From positions 2,046,001 through 2,110,000 of the forward strand of contig NZ_CP031728.1 of NCBI RefSeq assembly GCF_008806975.1: DNA of 64,000 nucleotides, given 5' to 3'. The position numbers were made by a program, and so were the translations under genes. Source of the stretch: Cellvibrio sp. KY-GH-1 (GTDB lineage: Bacteria; Pseudomonadota; Gammaproteobacteria; Pseudomonadales; Cellvibrionaceae). The notes under the pieces were generated by a model. It ran no database searches. It was given only the letters and a program-made list of their open reading frames with translations, and had not been told where the DNA came from. This document shows, piece after piece, positions 34,130 to 42,184 of the stretch (the first letter of the stretch is position 1; each line of letters starts with the position of its first letter).

Positions 34130-34348
34130 TCAATAGTGTGGCGGACGATCATCCGGTGTTTGTTCACCACCCTGCCCCTGCGTGCGCAGCGAATCTTCAA
34201 GGCGCTGGGCCAAAATGCGGATTTGCTGTTTGAGTTGGACAATGTCCGCATCCTGCTGGGTGATTACCTGATTCAGTTGCTCAAGGGTATCTTCCTGGTA
34301 AGCAACGCGAGTTTGTAAATCAATTAATTGTTCTTGAACATCAAACAT
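34130..34348 (-). CDS. slyX: SlyX family protein
   Basis: The 72-residue product (start MFDVQEQL at 34348) is one heptad-patterned helix, LIDLQTRVAYQEDTLEQLNQVITQQ, ending in RPPHY, the conserved SlyX tail. Its role is unknown. Its start overlaps the stop of the upstream beta-lactamase-fold gene by 8 bases, so the two are translationally coupled. Confidence 0.9.
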   Translation of the reverse strand: MFDVQEQLIDLQTRVAYQEDTLEQLNQVITQQDADIVQLKQQIRILAQRLEDSLRTQGQGGEQTPDDRPPHY

Positions 34349-35540
34349 GGTGTTGCTCCAAAACCTCATAAACCGCGTCGATTAAACGCACTGCACGCTC
34401 ATCAATTAGCAAGCCTTGCCCCATGCGATGAGTGACATAACCAAAACCCAAGTCAAAATCCGGATCGGCAAAGGCCACGCAGCCGCCCGCCCCCGGGTGA
34501 CCGAAGGCTCGCTCCCCGCGACCATAGCGACAATCAGCGCGCTGGTGTTGCGATAGCATAAACCCATGACTAAAGCGCAACGGCAAACCCAGGGTTTGAT
34601 CATGCTCGAACGTTTGCTCTTGCCAGCACAAGGGCAAAACACTTTTAGCTAATAATTCAGTGGAACTGGCCAGTGTGCCGTATATAGTTGCCAATGCACG
34701 CGCATCGGAATGGGCATTCGCCGCCGGGATTTGCGATTGCCGCCATTCGCGCGAATTAGTGGCCGTCATCAAACTGATGGGGTTGGAAAACGCGCGATTG
34801 GTTACCCCGCGCGGATCAGCTTTCATAATTTTGCCAAGCGCAATGCTGTCGGCCCCGGTCGAAAAGTTGGGTAGCCCTGCCGGGCGTTTCAACGGTCCTG
34901 TATCGGCGATGCTGTGCAATAAATTATCCGGTACACCAAAATGGCAACTCACCCCCAAAGGCCCTGCCACTTTTGCCTGGAAATAATCATTCACACTGGC
35001 GTAACCGCTCGCGCGCTTGATCAATTCTCCCAGCGTCCAACCAAACATAAAGGGCGAATACCCCTGTGCCGTATTGGGAAGCCACCAAGGTGTTTCTGCC
35101 GCAGCGGCGGCGCTCATGGCAGTCCAGTCAAAAATCTGCTCATTCGCAATATGTTGATGAAATGCCGACATACCCGCGCGATGACAAAGCAGTTGTCGCA
35201 GCGTAATCGTACCTTTATCAGCTTGCGAAAATTCAGGCCAGAGCGCGGCAACCGGTTCATCTAAGGCTAATTTTCCGTCTGCCACCAACTGCAGTATACA
35301 AATTGCGACCAAACCTTTACCGGCGGAAAAAATGTTCACGAGGGTCTGTTCATCCCAGTCGCGCTGCTCTATACCGGCCAATTTGTTAGAACATTGCCCA
35401 GCCCAGATATTAACCACCAGCTCACCGCGATAATGCAACGCTACCCCGCCACCAATCTCCCCCAAGGAAAAATTGGCTGAAAACGCATCGACCAACGGCT
35501 GCCATTGGGGGAACCAGTGGCCATTAATAGTTATCGACAT
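34341..35540 (-). CDS. Serine beta-lactamase-fold hydrolase (EstB/class C-like)
   Basis: The catalytic SxxK is SAGKG(L), with serine and lysine in the order expected for class C beta-lactamase-like esterases. A PFMFGWTLGELIKR segment with Tyr near YSPF resembles the YxN region, and a HPGAGGC block near the C-terminus fits the KTG/HxG strand. No signal peptide is visible, so it is probably a cytosolic esterase or peptidase and not a drug-resistance enzyme. ATG at 35540 has GGGGAA 8 bases upstream. Confidence 0.85.
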   Translation of the reverse strand: MSITINGHWFPQWQPLVDAFSANFSLGEIGGGVALHYRGELVVNIWAGQCSNKLAGIEQRDWDEQTLVNIFSAGKGLVAICILQLVADGKLALDEPVAALWPEFSQADKGTITLRQLLCHRAGMSAFHQHIANEQIFDWTAMSAAAAAETPWWLPNTAQGYSPFMFGWTLGELIKRASGYASVNDYFQAKVAGPLGVSCHFGVPDNLLHSIADTGPLKRPAGLPNFSTGADSIALGKIMKADPRGVTNRAFSNPISLMTATNSREWRQSQIPAANAHSDARALATIYGTLASSTELLAKSVLPLCWQEQTFEHDQTLGLPLRFSHGFMLSQHQRADCRYGRGERAFGHPGAGGCVAFADPDFDLGFGYVTHRMGQGLLIDERAVRLIDAVYEVLEQHHV

Positions 35541-35621
35541 ATACAATTCCCCGTTAAATTTATGCGCATTCTACCAGCCTTGGCGGGTAGAATTAGCAAC
35601 GCATTTGCAAGAGATAACCCC

Positions 35622-35951
35622 ATGACCAACGACAAAAATTCCCGCCTGGTTTACTCCACTGAAACCGGGCGCATCAAAGAACAAAAGCCAACCGCCACTA
35701 TTCCGCAAGGCGATGGCATAGTGCGTATTCGCCGCGAGACTGCCGGACGCAATGGTAAAGGTGTTACGACTGTCACCGGTGTGCCATTGGATGAAGCCAA
35801 ATTAAAAGACCTTGCCAAGGCATTGAAAGTCCTCTGCGGGGTTGGCGGCGCGATAAAAGATGGTGTGATTGAAATCCAGGGTGATCAGCGCGAGAAATTA
35901 AAAGCCGAACTGGAAAAACGCGGGTTTACTGTGAAGCTCGCAGGCGGTTAA
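35622..35951 (+). CDS. yciH: SUI1-domain translation factor YciH
   Basis: A 109-residue protein with the SUI1/eIF1 fold: IRRETAGRNGKGVTTVTGVP, then CGVGGAIKDGVIEIQGDQREKL, the conserved core. E. coli YciH influences start-site fidelity and ribosome behaviour under stress. Start at 35622 was chosen because the longer frame overlaps the divergent hydrolase promoter region. The next gene follows after only 2 bases. Confidence 0.92.
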   Translation: MTNDKNSRLVYSTETGRIKEQKPTATIPQGDGIVRIRRETAGRNGKGVTTVTGVPLDEAKLKDLAKALKVLCGVGGAIKDGVIEIQGDQREKLKAELEKRGFTVKLAGG

Positions 35952-35953
35952 TC

Positions 35954-36214
35954 GTGGACGATTTTCCGTTTGATCCTGAATTGCTCAAAGAACTGGTCAC
36001 CACCCCTATGCCCTATGGTAAATACGCAGGCCATGTGATTGCCGATATTCCAGAGCACTATTTGATGTGGATGGCACGCGAGGGTTTTCCTAAAGGAAAA
36101 CTCGGCACACTATTGGGGCTGATGTATGAGATACGCCTAAACGGGTTGGAGTCACTATTAAAGCCGCTGAAAGAAAATCCCCGTCGATTCCAGGGCGACC
36201 GAAACCTGAATTAA
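35954..36214 (+). CDS. DUF3820 family protein
   Basis: The conserved block TPMPYGKYAGHVIADIPEHYLMW followed by a helical segment with GLMYEIRLNGL is typical of DUF3820, once described as a quorum-sensing-regulated virulence factor group. Role unknown. It begins with GTG two bases after the yciH stop, so it is the second gene of that operon. Confidence 0.85.
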   Translation: MDDFPFDPELLKELVTTPMPYGKYAGHVIADIPEHYLMWMAREGFPKGKLGTLLGLMYEIRLNGLESLLKPLKENPRRFQGDRNLN

Positions 36215-36255
36215 CAAAACTATTGATTAACGTGCGCTATTTATCGCGTCGACTT

Positions 36256-37047
36256 TTATTTTTTATTCGCTGCACCATTTAAATATTGATTCGGTGCGAC
36301 ACCAAATGTGCGCTTAAACATCGCTGAAAATGCGCTGGGATTGGCGTAGCCAAGCGCATTGGAAATACGCGTGATATTTTCACCACGCCCCAACCGGCAC
36401 AGTGCATCAGCGAGTTGCACTTGCTGCACCCATTGACGATATTTCAAACCGGTTTCTTTGGGGAACAACCGAATTAGTGTGCGCGCACTGGCACCAGCCA
36501 ACTCCGCCATTTCTTCAATCGTGCGATTGGCACCTGGCGCACTCATTAACAGCTGACACACGGTTTGCAAACGCCGATCTTGGGGCCAGGGCACTTGCAC
36601 AGATTGCGTTGCGGCCCGATCAATCTCACTTAAAATTAAAGCGACCAAATGCTCACCACGACCGGGAATGGGATATTCAGAAGGCTCAGCCAACAATCCT
36701 AAAATCAATTCACGCAACAAATTGGATACAGAAATTGCCCGACATTCTTGGCCGAGCCGGAGTGGAATGTCGGCGCTGACGTAGAGTGTGCGCATCTCCA
36801 GGTCACTCATCATGAATGAGTGATGTTCAACATTCGGCGGCACCCAGAGTGCACGGTGTGATGGAATAGTCCAGACGCTATCGGGCGTACGCACACGCAT
36901 AACCCCCTCGACGGCGTAAAGCAATTGCGCGCGCGGATGGGTATGCGGTGGAATTTCGTCGCCATTCGCGTAATGACCACCCCAAGCCACAATTGGGCGC
37001 GGAACATACTGCAACTCTTCAGGACTACGCTGCTCGACGATACGCAT
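36256..37047 (-). CDS. AraC-family regulator with N-terminal cupin
   Basis: An N-terminal cupin (PHTHPRAQLLYAVEGVMRVRT) senses a ligand; the C-terminal 100 residues hold two helix-turn-helix motifs, with MAELAGASARTLIRLF and the AraC signature ISNALGYANPSAFSAMFKRTFGVAPNQYL. Start MRIVEQ at 37047 has a GGAG site 6 bases upstream. It is divergent from the exporter gene with about 130 bases between, the usual arrangement for a local regulator of that exporter; AraC-type control of fsr is inferred. Confidence 0.9.
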   Translation of the reverse strand: MRIVEQRSPEELQYVPRPIVAWGGHYANGDEIPPHTHPRAQLLYAVEGVMRVRTPDSVWTIPSHRALWVPPNVEHHSFMMSDLEMRTLYVSADIPLRLGQECRAISVSNLLRELILGLLAEPSEYPIPGRGEHLVALILSEIDRAATQSVQVPWPQDRRLQTVCQLLMSAPGANRTIEEMAELAGASARTLIRLFPKETGLKYRQWVQQVQLADALCRLGRGENITRISNALGYANPSAFSAMFKRTFGVAPNQYLNGAANKK

Positions 37048-37180
37048 CTCATCTCCACGGCTATCAACCAACATCGACCCAACTGCCAACTTGTCACTTA
37101 TTCGACATTTTATGTCATTTATGCTTTTTACCGCACTTTTATACTGACCAGGAGTTTATTCGGTAGAGTTGCCCCCTGAT

Positions 37181-38398
37181 ATGAGCAAAATGGAACCCAT
37201 TCCCGACCAATCCCTCACAACCAAAGAGTTCGACACCAGCAAACTCGTGTTGCCGGTAGTTAGCGCCGTTGCATTCGTGCATCTGCTCAACGATTTAATC
37301 CAGGCAGTCTTACCCTCGATTTACCCCATGCTGAAAACCAACTACAACCTGAGCTTTGCCCAGGTGGGAATTATTACCCTGGTGTTTCAGATGACTGCAT
37401 CCATCTTGCAGCCCGCAGTTGGCCTTTATACCGATAAACACCCCAAACCATACCTGTTGCCCATGGGGATGCTATTTACCCTGATTGGCTTAATCATGCT
37501 GGTATTTGTAGATAGCTATGCCGGATTACTCTTGGCCTCGGCATTTGTCGGCCTGGGGTCCTCCACCTTCCACCCGGAAGCTTCGCGCGTTGCGCGCATG
37601 GCTTCCGGCGGGCGCTTTGGTTTTGCCCAATCCTTTTTTCAGGTAGGCGGCAATAGCGGTTCCGCACTCGGCCCCTTACTAGCCGCCGCCATTATTATTC
37701 CGCGCGGGCAGTCCAGCATTGGTTGGTTCACTGCCTTCGCAGTGCTCGGCATAATCGTTTTATTCAGCGTCAGCCGCTGGGTGGTGCGCACTCACGCCCA
37801 TCTCGCCGCCAAGCGCGCCGCAAACCCCAACCAGCTGCCGCTCAATAAAGTGATCGCGGCCTTGGCAATTTTGAGCTTACTCATCTTTTCCAAATTCGTG
37901 TACATGACCTGCCTAAGCAACTACTACACGTTTTATTTGATTGAGCGCTTCGATCAACCTGTCGAAAACGCCCAGTTATTTTTGTTTTTATTTTTAGCTG
38001 CCGTAGCAGTCGGTACTTTTGCTGGTGGCCCACTGGGCGACAAGATTGGCCGCAAGTTGGTGATCTGGGTTTCCATCCTGGGCGCGGCGCCGTTCACCCT
38101 TTTATTGCCTTACTGCAACCTTTTCTGGACGGCCGTGTTCAGCGTAATTATTGGTCTTATTTTGTCATCAGCATTTTCCGCAATTGTGGTATTTGCCCAG
38201 GAATTGGTGCCGGGTAAAGTCGGTTTGATTTCAGGGTTGTTTTTTGGATTGAGTTTTGGCCTGAGCGGTATTTCCGCTGCTGCACTAGGTGGTTTGGCCG
38301 ATGCCACTGACATCGTTTTTGTATTCCACTGCTGCGCCTATTTGCCATTGCTGGGAATATTTACTGCTCTGCTTCCCAATCTGGGCTCACATAAATAG
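37181..38398 (+). CDS. fsr: MFS exporter of the fosmidomycin-resistance (Fsr) group
   Basis: Twelve-helix major facilitator. The segments AFVHLLNDLIQAVLPSIYPM, SFAQVGIITLVFQ, GLGSSTFHPEASRVAR and GFAQSFFQVGGNSGSALGPL are characteristic of the Fsr subgroup. Family members export fosmidomycin and possibly other small acids. ATG at 38181 minus 1000, that is 37181, begins MSKMEPIPDQ. The divergent AraC regulator is the probable controller. Confidence 0.88.
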   Translation: MSKMEPIPDQSLTTKEFDTSKLVLPVVSAVAFVHLLNDLIQAVLPSIYPMLKTNYNLSFAQVGIITLVFQMTASILQPAVGLYTDKHPKPYLLPMGMLFTLIGLIMLVFVDSYAGLLLASAFVGLGSSTFHPEASRVARMASGGRFGFAQSFFQVGGNSGSALGPLLAAAIIIPRGQSSIGWFTAFAVLGIIVLFSVSRWVVRTHAHLAAKRAANPNQLPLNKVIAALAILSLLIFSKFVYMTCLSNYYTFYLIERFDQPVENAQLFLFLFLAAVAVGTFAGGPLGDKIGRKLVIWVSILGAAPFTLLLPYCNLFWTAVFSVIIGLILSSAFSAIVVFAQELVPGKVGLISGLFFGLSFGLSGISAAALGGLADATDIVFVFHCCAYLPLLGIFTALLPNLGSHK

Positions 38399-38515
38399 CC
38401 ATCATCAACAAGCCAGGTAGCGCCATAAAATGAAAGCACGACGCTGGCCTGGATTTTGCTCATACCCCTTTATCACACTAAAACCGTCGTTTTTCTGACA
38501 GAGGGGCAATGCACT

Positions 38516-39055
38516 ATGGATAACGAGCTGTTTTTACAAATAACTGACACCTCAATAAAAATTGGTCTGGGCGCCTTGATTGCCGCCGTAACGGCCTGGG
38601 TTGTATTGCGTCGGAGCGGCCCACAGCCGACCGGTAATAGTGCTGGCGACAACCGCCGCATCCAGATTCTGGAAGAGGTTTCCAGTCAGGTCGGTACTGT
38701 CACACACATATTCGCCAAATATTCGTCACTAGTGGTGGAATCCATCCAGTTTGGCGAACGCTGGCCACAGGCGCGTCGCATAGAATTGGAAAGTGTGAAT
38801 AGCGAGCTGGTTGCAGAGTTCAAAAAAATGGCGGAAGCCGAAGCCAAATTATTGATGCTGGGCGAAAAAAACCTGGAGCGCAGCCTGCGTTTGTACGGCG
38901 CCAAAATCGCCGTATACCGCAAGCAGGTTTATGTTGGACGCAAAGATATTTCCCTGGAACAAATCACCGCCCTTAAAAACGCCATCACCCAGGTACGCGA
39001 GCAGTTTTACGATATGCTCAGCCGCAAGTATGATCGTTTGTTGGCAAGCGTCTAA
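38516..39055 (+). CDS. Membrane-anchored coiled-coil protein of unknown function
   Basis: The start MDNELFLQ has a GAGGGG site 9 bases upstream. One N-terminal membrane helix (about residues 12-31, IKIGLGALIAAVTAWVVL) is followed by a charged, predicted helical domain to residue 179 rich in Glu, Lys and Arg. No catalytic motif or family is recognised. It stands between the exporter and a perfect 18-pair hairpin and may be monocistronic. Confidence 0.7.
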   Translation: MDNELFLQITDTSIKIGLGALIAAVTAWVVLRRSGPQPTGNSAGDNRRIQILEEVSSQVGTVTHIFAKYSSLVVESIQFGERWPQARRIELESVNSELVAEFKKMAEAEAKLLMLGEKNLERSLRLYGAKIAVYRKQVYVGRKDISLEQITALKNAITQVREQFYDMLSRKYDRLLASV

Positions 39056-39080
39056 TCTGTTGCGACCACGACGTATTTTC

Positions 39081-39120
39081 TGACACGACAACGCCCGCCT
39101 CTGCGGGCGTTGTCGTGTCA
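39081..39120. repeat. Perfect 18-pair hairpin
   Basis: TGACACGACAACGCCCGC and its exact complement are separated by CTCT. The stem is unusually long and perfect, but no T-run follows on either strand, so it may act as a Rho-independent-like block, an RNA stabiliser, or be a protein-binding site. It lies 26 bases after the preceding gene. Confidence 0.6.
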
Positions 39121-39199
39121 GGCTGGCATAAACATCAATGAGATTGCTATGCTGCGCGGCCATAAAATATACCTTTACTTCACAGGCTGATTACTCATT

Positions 39200-39469
39200 A
39201 TGTCGACTAACTATTTCACTGGTATCTGGATCGATGTCCGCACCCCTGACGAATTCAATGCCGGCCATATTGCAGGCGCAGCCCATATTCCTTACGAAGA
39301 AATTGCCCTGCGCATTGGTGAAGTAACTGCGGACAAAGATGCCGTGATTCATCTCTACTGCCGCTCTGGGAATCGCTCGGGAATTGCCCAGCAAACGTTG
39401 CTGGCGATGGGATTCCGAAATGCCATCAATGAAGGCGGTTATGAAGCATTGGTTCAACAACACTCATGA
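39200..39469 (+). CDS. Single-domain rhodanese (PspE/GlpE-like)
   Basis: An 89-residue rhodanese domain: IDVRTPDEFNAGHIAGAAHIP and the active-site loop YCRSGNRSG with the nucleophile cysteine. It transfers sulfane sulfur, for example from thiosulfate to a thiol acceptor. No signal peptide is obvious. It ends 18 bases before ygiQ, so the two are likely co-transcribed. Confidence 0.88.
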   Translation: MSTNYFTGIWIDVRTPDEFNAGHIAGAAHIPYEEIALRIGEVTADKDAVIHLYCRSGNRSGIAQQTLLAMGFRNAINEGGYEALVQQHS

Positions 39470-39487
39470 TCATCTGAAATAAAATTA

Positions 39488-42049
39488 ATGCTGTCTCACC
39501 AGCCGCGATTCTGGGACAATGGCGGCTGGTTTACTTCCCTCGATGCAGTCCCTATGAATACCGCCAAACACCTGTTTTCCTACGAAAAACCCAATATCCA
39601 CGCCCAGGCGAAAACCTATAAACCTGCACCTTTCCTGCCGATGAGCCGGCTGGAGATGGATCAACTCGGCTGGGATAGCTGCGACATCGTCATCGTCTGC
39701 GGCGACGCCTATGTGGATCACCCCAGTTTTGGTATGGCGGTGATTGGTCGCTTCCTGGAATCCCAGGGGTTTCGCGTGGGCATCATCGCTCAACCGGACT
39801 GGCGCAGTGCCGAACCGTTCAAGGCACTGGGCAAACCCAACCTGTTCTTCGGTGTTAGTGCCGGCAATATGGATTCCATGATCAATCGCTACACCGCCGA
39901 CCTGCGCCTGCGTTCCGACGACGCTTATACCCCCGGCGGCTTGGGCGGCAAACGCCCGGATCGTGCGGTGACGGTGTACAGCCAACGGTGCAAAGAAGCT
40001 TACAAAGATGTGCCCATAGTGCTCGGCGGAATCGAGGCCAGTTTGCGCCGTATCGCCCAGTATGATTACTGGAGCAATGAAGTACGCCGCTCGGTATTGA
40101 TCGACGCGACCGCTGATATTTTGTTGTACGGCAATGCCGAGCGCGCAATTGCCGAAGTAGCCCATTCACTCGCGGCCGGCAAAGACATTAAAGAGCTGGA
40201 CAATATTCGCGGCACCGCCGTTATTAAAAAAGAAGCGCCCGCTGGCTGGACGGAAATTGATTCCACTCGCATTGATTGGCCCGGCAATATCGACAAGCTC
40301 CCCAATCCTTACGAGTATCAACACAACAGCAAATCTGTTGTGGACGCAGCGCAAACCGACGTCAACAATTCACAAGTTGGTCTTCGTCAACTTGATCCGG
40401 AAAAAATGGCAGAGCAAATTGCTGTGCTGAATCCCGACCAGGTGCAAACACAAGGTTGCCCGGCGCAAGGCCTTGAAAGTGAAAAAGCCTTTGACCCTAA
40501 CGAGCCACAGCCGATTCGCATTATTCCAATGCCGTTGCAAAATCGCAGCGATTTGCTCGACGAAGACAAAGTGTATGTGCGCTTGCCATCATTCGATAAA
40601 GTACGCAAAGACCCTATTCTGTACGCTCATGCGTCGCGTGTTCTGCACCAAGAAGCCAATCCTTTTAACGCGCGTCCGTTAATTCAAAAGCACGAAGGCC
40701 GCGAAGTCTGGATTAACCCGCCACCAATTCCGCTGGAAACCGATGAGTTAGATGGTGTATTTGATTTGCCTTATGCGCGCGTACCTCACCCGAGTTACGG
40801 CAAACAAAAAATTCCCGCGTATGACATGATTAAAACCTCCGTGAATATTATGCGCGGCTGTTTTGGCGGTTGTACTTTCTGCTCAATCACCGAACACGAA
40901 GGGCGAATTATCCAGAGCCGCTCGCAGGAATCCATTCTGAAAGAAATTGAAGAAATTCGCGATAAGGTGCCTGGGTTTACCGGCCACATTTCTGATTTAG
41001 GTGGCCCTACCGCGAACATGTATCGCCTTACCTGCAAAGATATGCCGACGTTGAGTAAATGCCGTCGCTTGTCTTGCGTGCATCCCACTATTTGTAAAAA
41101 TTTAACCACCAGCCACAAACACACCACCAATTTGTATCGCGCGGCGCGCAATATTCGTGGCGTACATACCATTTCTATCGCATCAGGTTTGCGTTACGAC
41201 TTGGCGGTTCAAGATCCAGAATACGTAAAAGAATTGGTAACGCACCACGTCGGCGGTTATTTAAAGATTGCACCGGAGCACACGGAAGACGGTGTACTCG
41301 CGCAAATGATGAAACCGAAAATGTCCAGTTACTACGATTTCAAACGCATGTTTGAAAAGTACTCAAAAGAAGCTGGCAAAAAACAATATTTGATTCCTTA
41401 CTTTATCGCCGCGCACCCGGGCACCCGCGATGAAGACATGCTCAACCTGGCACTCTGGTTGAAGAAAAATGATTTTGAAGTGGATCAGGTGCAAACCTTT
41501 TATCCATCGCCTATGTCTCTGGCAACCGCCATGTATGTGAGCGAACGCAATCCACTGAAAAAATTAACTTACAAGAGCGGTAAACTGGCGATTCCAAAAA
41601 CGCTGGAACAACGTCGTTTGCAAAAAGCCTTGCTGCGCTACCACGACCCGGCGAACTGGCCAATGATTCGCGAAGCCTTGCGCAAAATGCGCAAACCACA
41701 TTTGATTGGTACCAGTGCTTCGGCATTGATACCGGATGAGCAGGCTGAAAAAATTATCCTGCATCGTCAAAAGGCCAAAGCGGGTCAAGCCGCACGTGCT
41801 GCTAAAGCCGTACAAAAAGCCAAAGCCTTTGGCGACAAATTCGAAAGCGCTAAAAAGCACAATGCGCAGCAGGCCACCAAGCCAACTCAGACTGCTCACG
41901 CGACCGCCAAAAAGCCCGTGGCCAACACAGTACAAAACAAAAAGGCGCCGATTAACAAAGCAACTGGCAATAAAGTACCGACAAGTAAAGCGCCAGGGCA
42001 CAAGCCAGTCGGAAATAAAACGCCTGGGCGCCCAGCCCCAAAAAAATAA
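39488..42049 (+). CDS. ygiQ: YgiQ family radical SAM protein with basic C-terminal extension
   Basis: [20 protein letters not shown] and [17 protein letters not shown] mark the YgiQ N-terminal domain. The radical SAM cluster cysteines are C458, C462 and C465 in GCFGGCTFC, and HLSDLGG-like and [12 protein letters not shown] blocks follow. The reaction of YgiQ is unknown. The last 100 or so residues are a Lys/Ala/Pro-rich low-complexity tail beyond the usual end of the family, likely disordered and possibly RNA-binding. Start at 39488 has a weak ribosome site; ATG at 39554 is an alternative. Confidence 0.9.
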   Translation: MLSHQPRFWDNGGWFTSLDAVPMNTAKHLFSYEKPNIHAQAKTYKPAPFLPMSRLEMDQLGWDSCDIVIVCGDAYVDHPSFGMAVIGRFLESQGFRVGIIAQPDWRSAEPFKALGKPNLFFGVSAGNMDSMINRYTADLRLRSDDAYTPGGLGGKRPDRAVTVYSQRCKEAYKDVPIVLGGIEASLRRIAQYDYWSNEVRRSVLIDATADILLYGNAERAIAEVAHSLAAGKDIKELDNIRGTAVIKKEAPAGWTEIDSTRIDWPGNIDKLPNPYEYQHNSKSVVDAAQTDVNNSQVGLRQLDPEKMAEQIAVLNPDQVQTQGCPAQGLESEKAFDPNEPQPIRIIPMPLQNRSDLLDEDKVYVRLPSFDKVRKDPILYAHASRVLHQEANPFNARPLIQKHEGREVWINPPPIPLETDELDGVFDLPYARVPHPSYGKQKIPAYDMIKTSVNIMRGCFGGCTFCSITEHEGRIIQSRSQESILKEIEEIRDKVPGFTGHISDLGGPTANMYRLTCKDMPTLSKCRRLSCVHPTICKNLTTSHKHTTNLYRAARNIRGVHTISIASGLRYDLAVQDPEYVKELVTHHVGGYLKIAPEHTEDGVLAQMMKPKMSSYYDFKRMFEKYSKEAGKKQYLIPYFIAAHPGTRDEDMLNLALWLKKNDFEVDQVQTFYPSPMSLATAMYVSERNPLKKLTYKSGKLAIPKTLEQRRLQKALLRYHDPANWPMIREALRKMRKPHLIGTSASALIPDEQAEKIILHRQKAKAGQAARAAKAVQKAKAFGDKFESAKKHNAQQATKPTQTAHATAKKPVANTVQNKKAPINKATGNKVPTSKAPGHKPVGNKTPGRPAPKK

Positions 42050-42184
42050 CCGGTTACACGTAGTAAATACACCTACACAAAAGGATTTGTGTAAATCAGC
42101 CAGTTTTTATTCAGCCTTCTCCGCTACAATAGAGCGACATAATTCTCACTCATTTGTTGATGCACTTTTACTTCATTCATAAAA

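Noticed and set aside
34341..35540. Antibiotic-resistance beta-lactamase
   Set aside because: The fold motifs are present, but there is no export signal and the sequence fits the EstB-like esterase/peptidase group.
42074..42093. Eight-pair hairpin with an AGGA loop upstream of the kinase gene, like a CsrA site
   Set aside because: A likely -10 (TACAAT at 42125-42130) would put the hairpin upstream of the transcript start; it more likely belongs to the 3' end of ygiQ.
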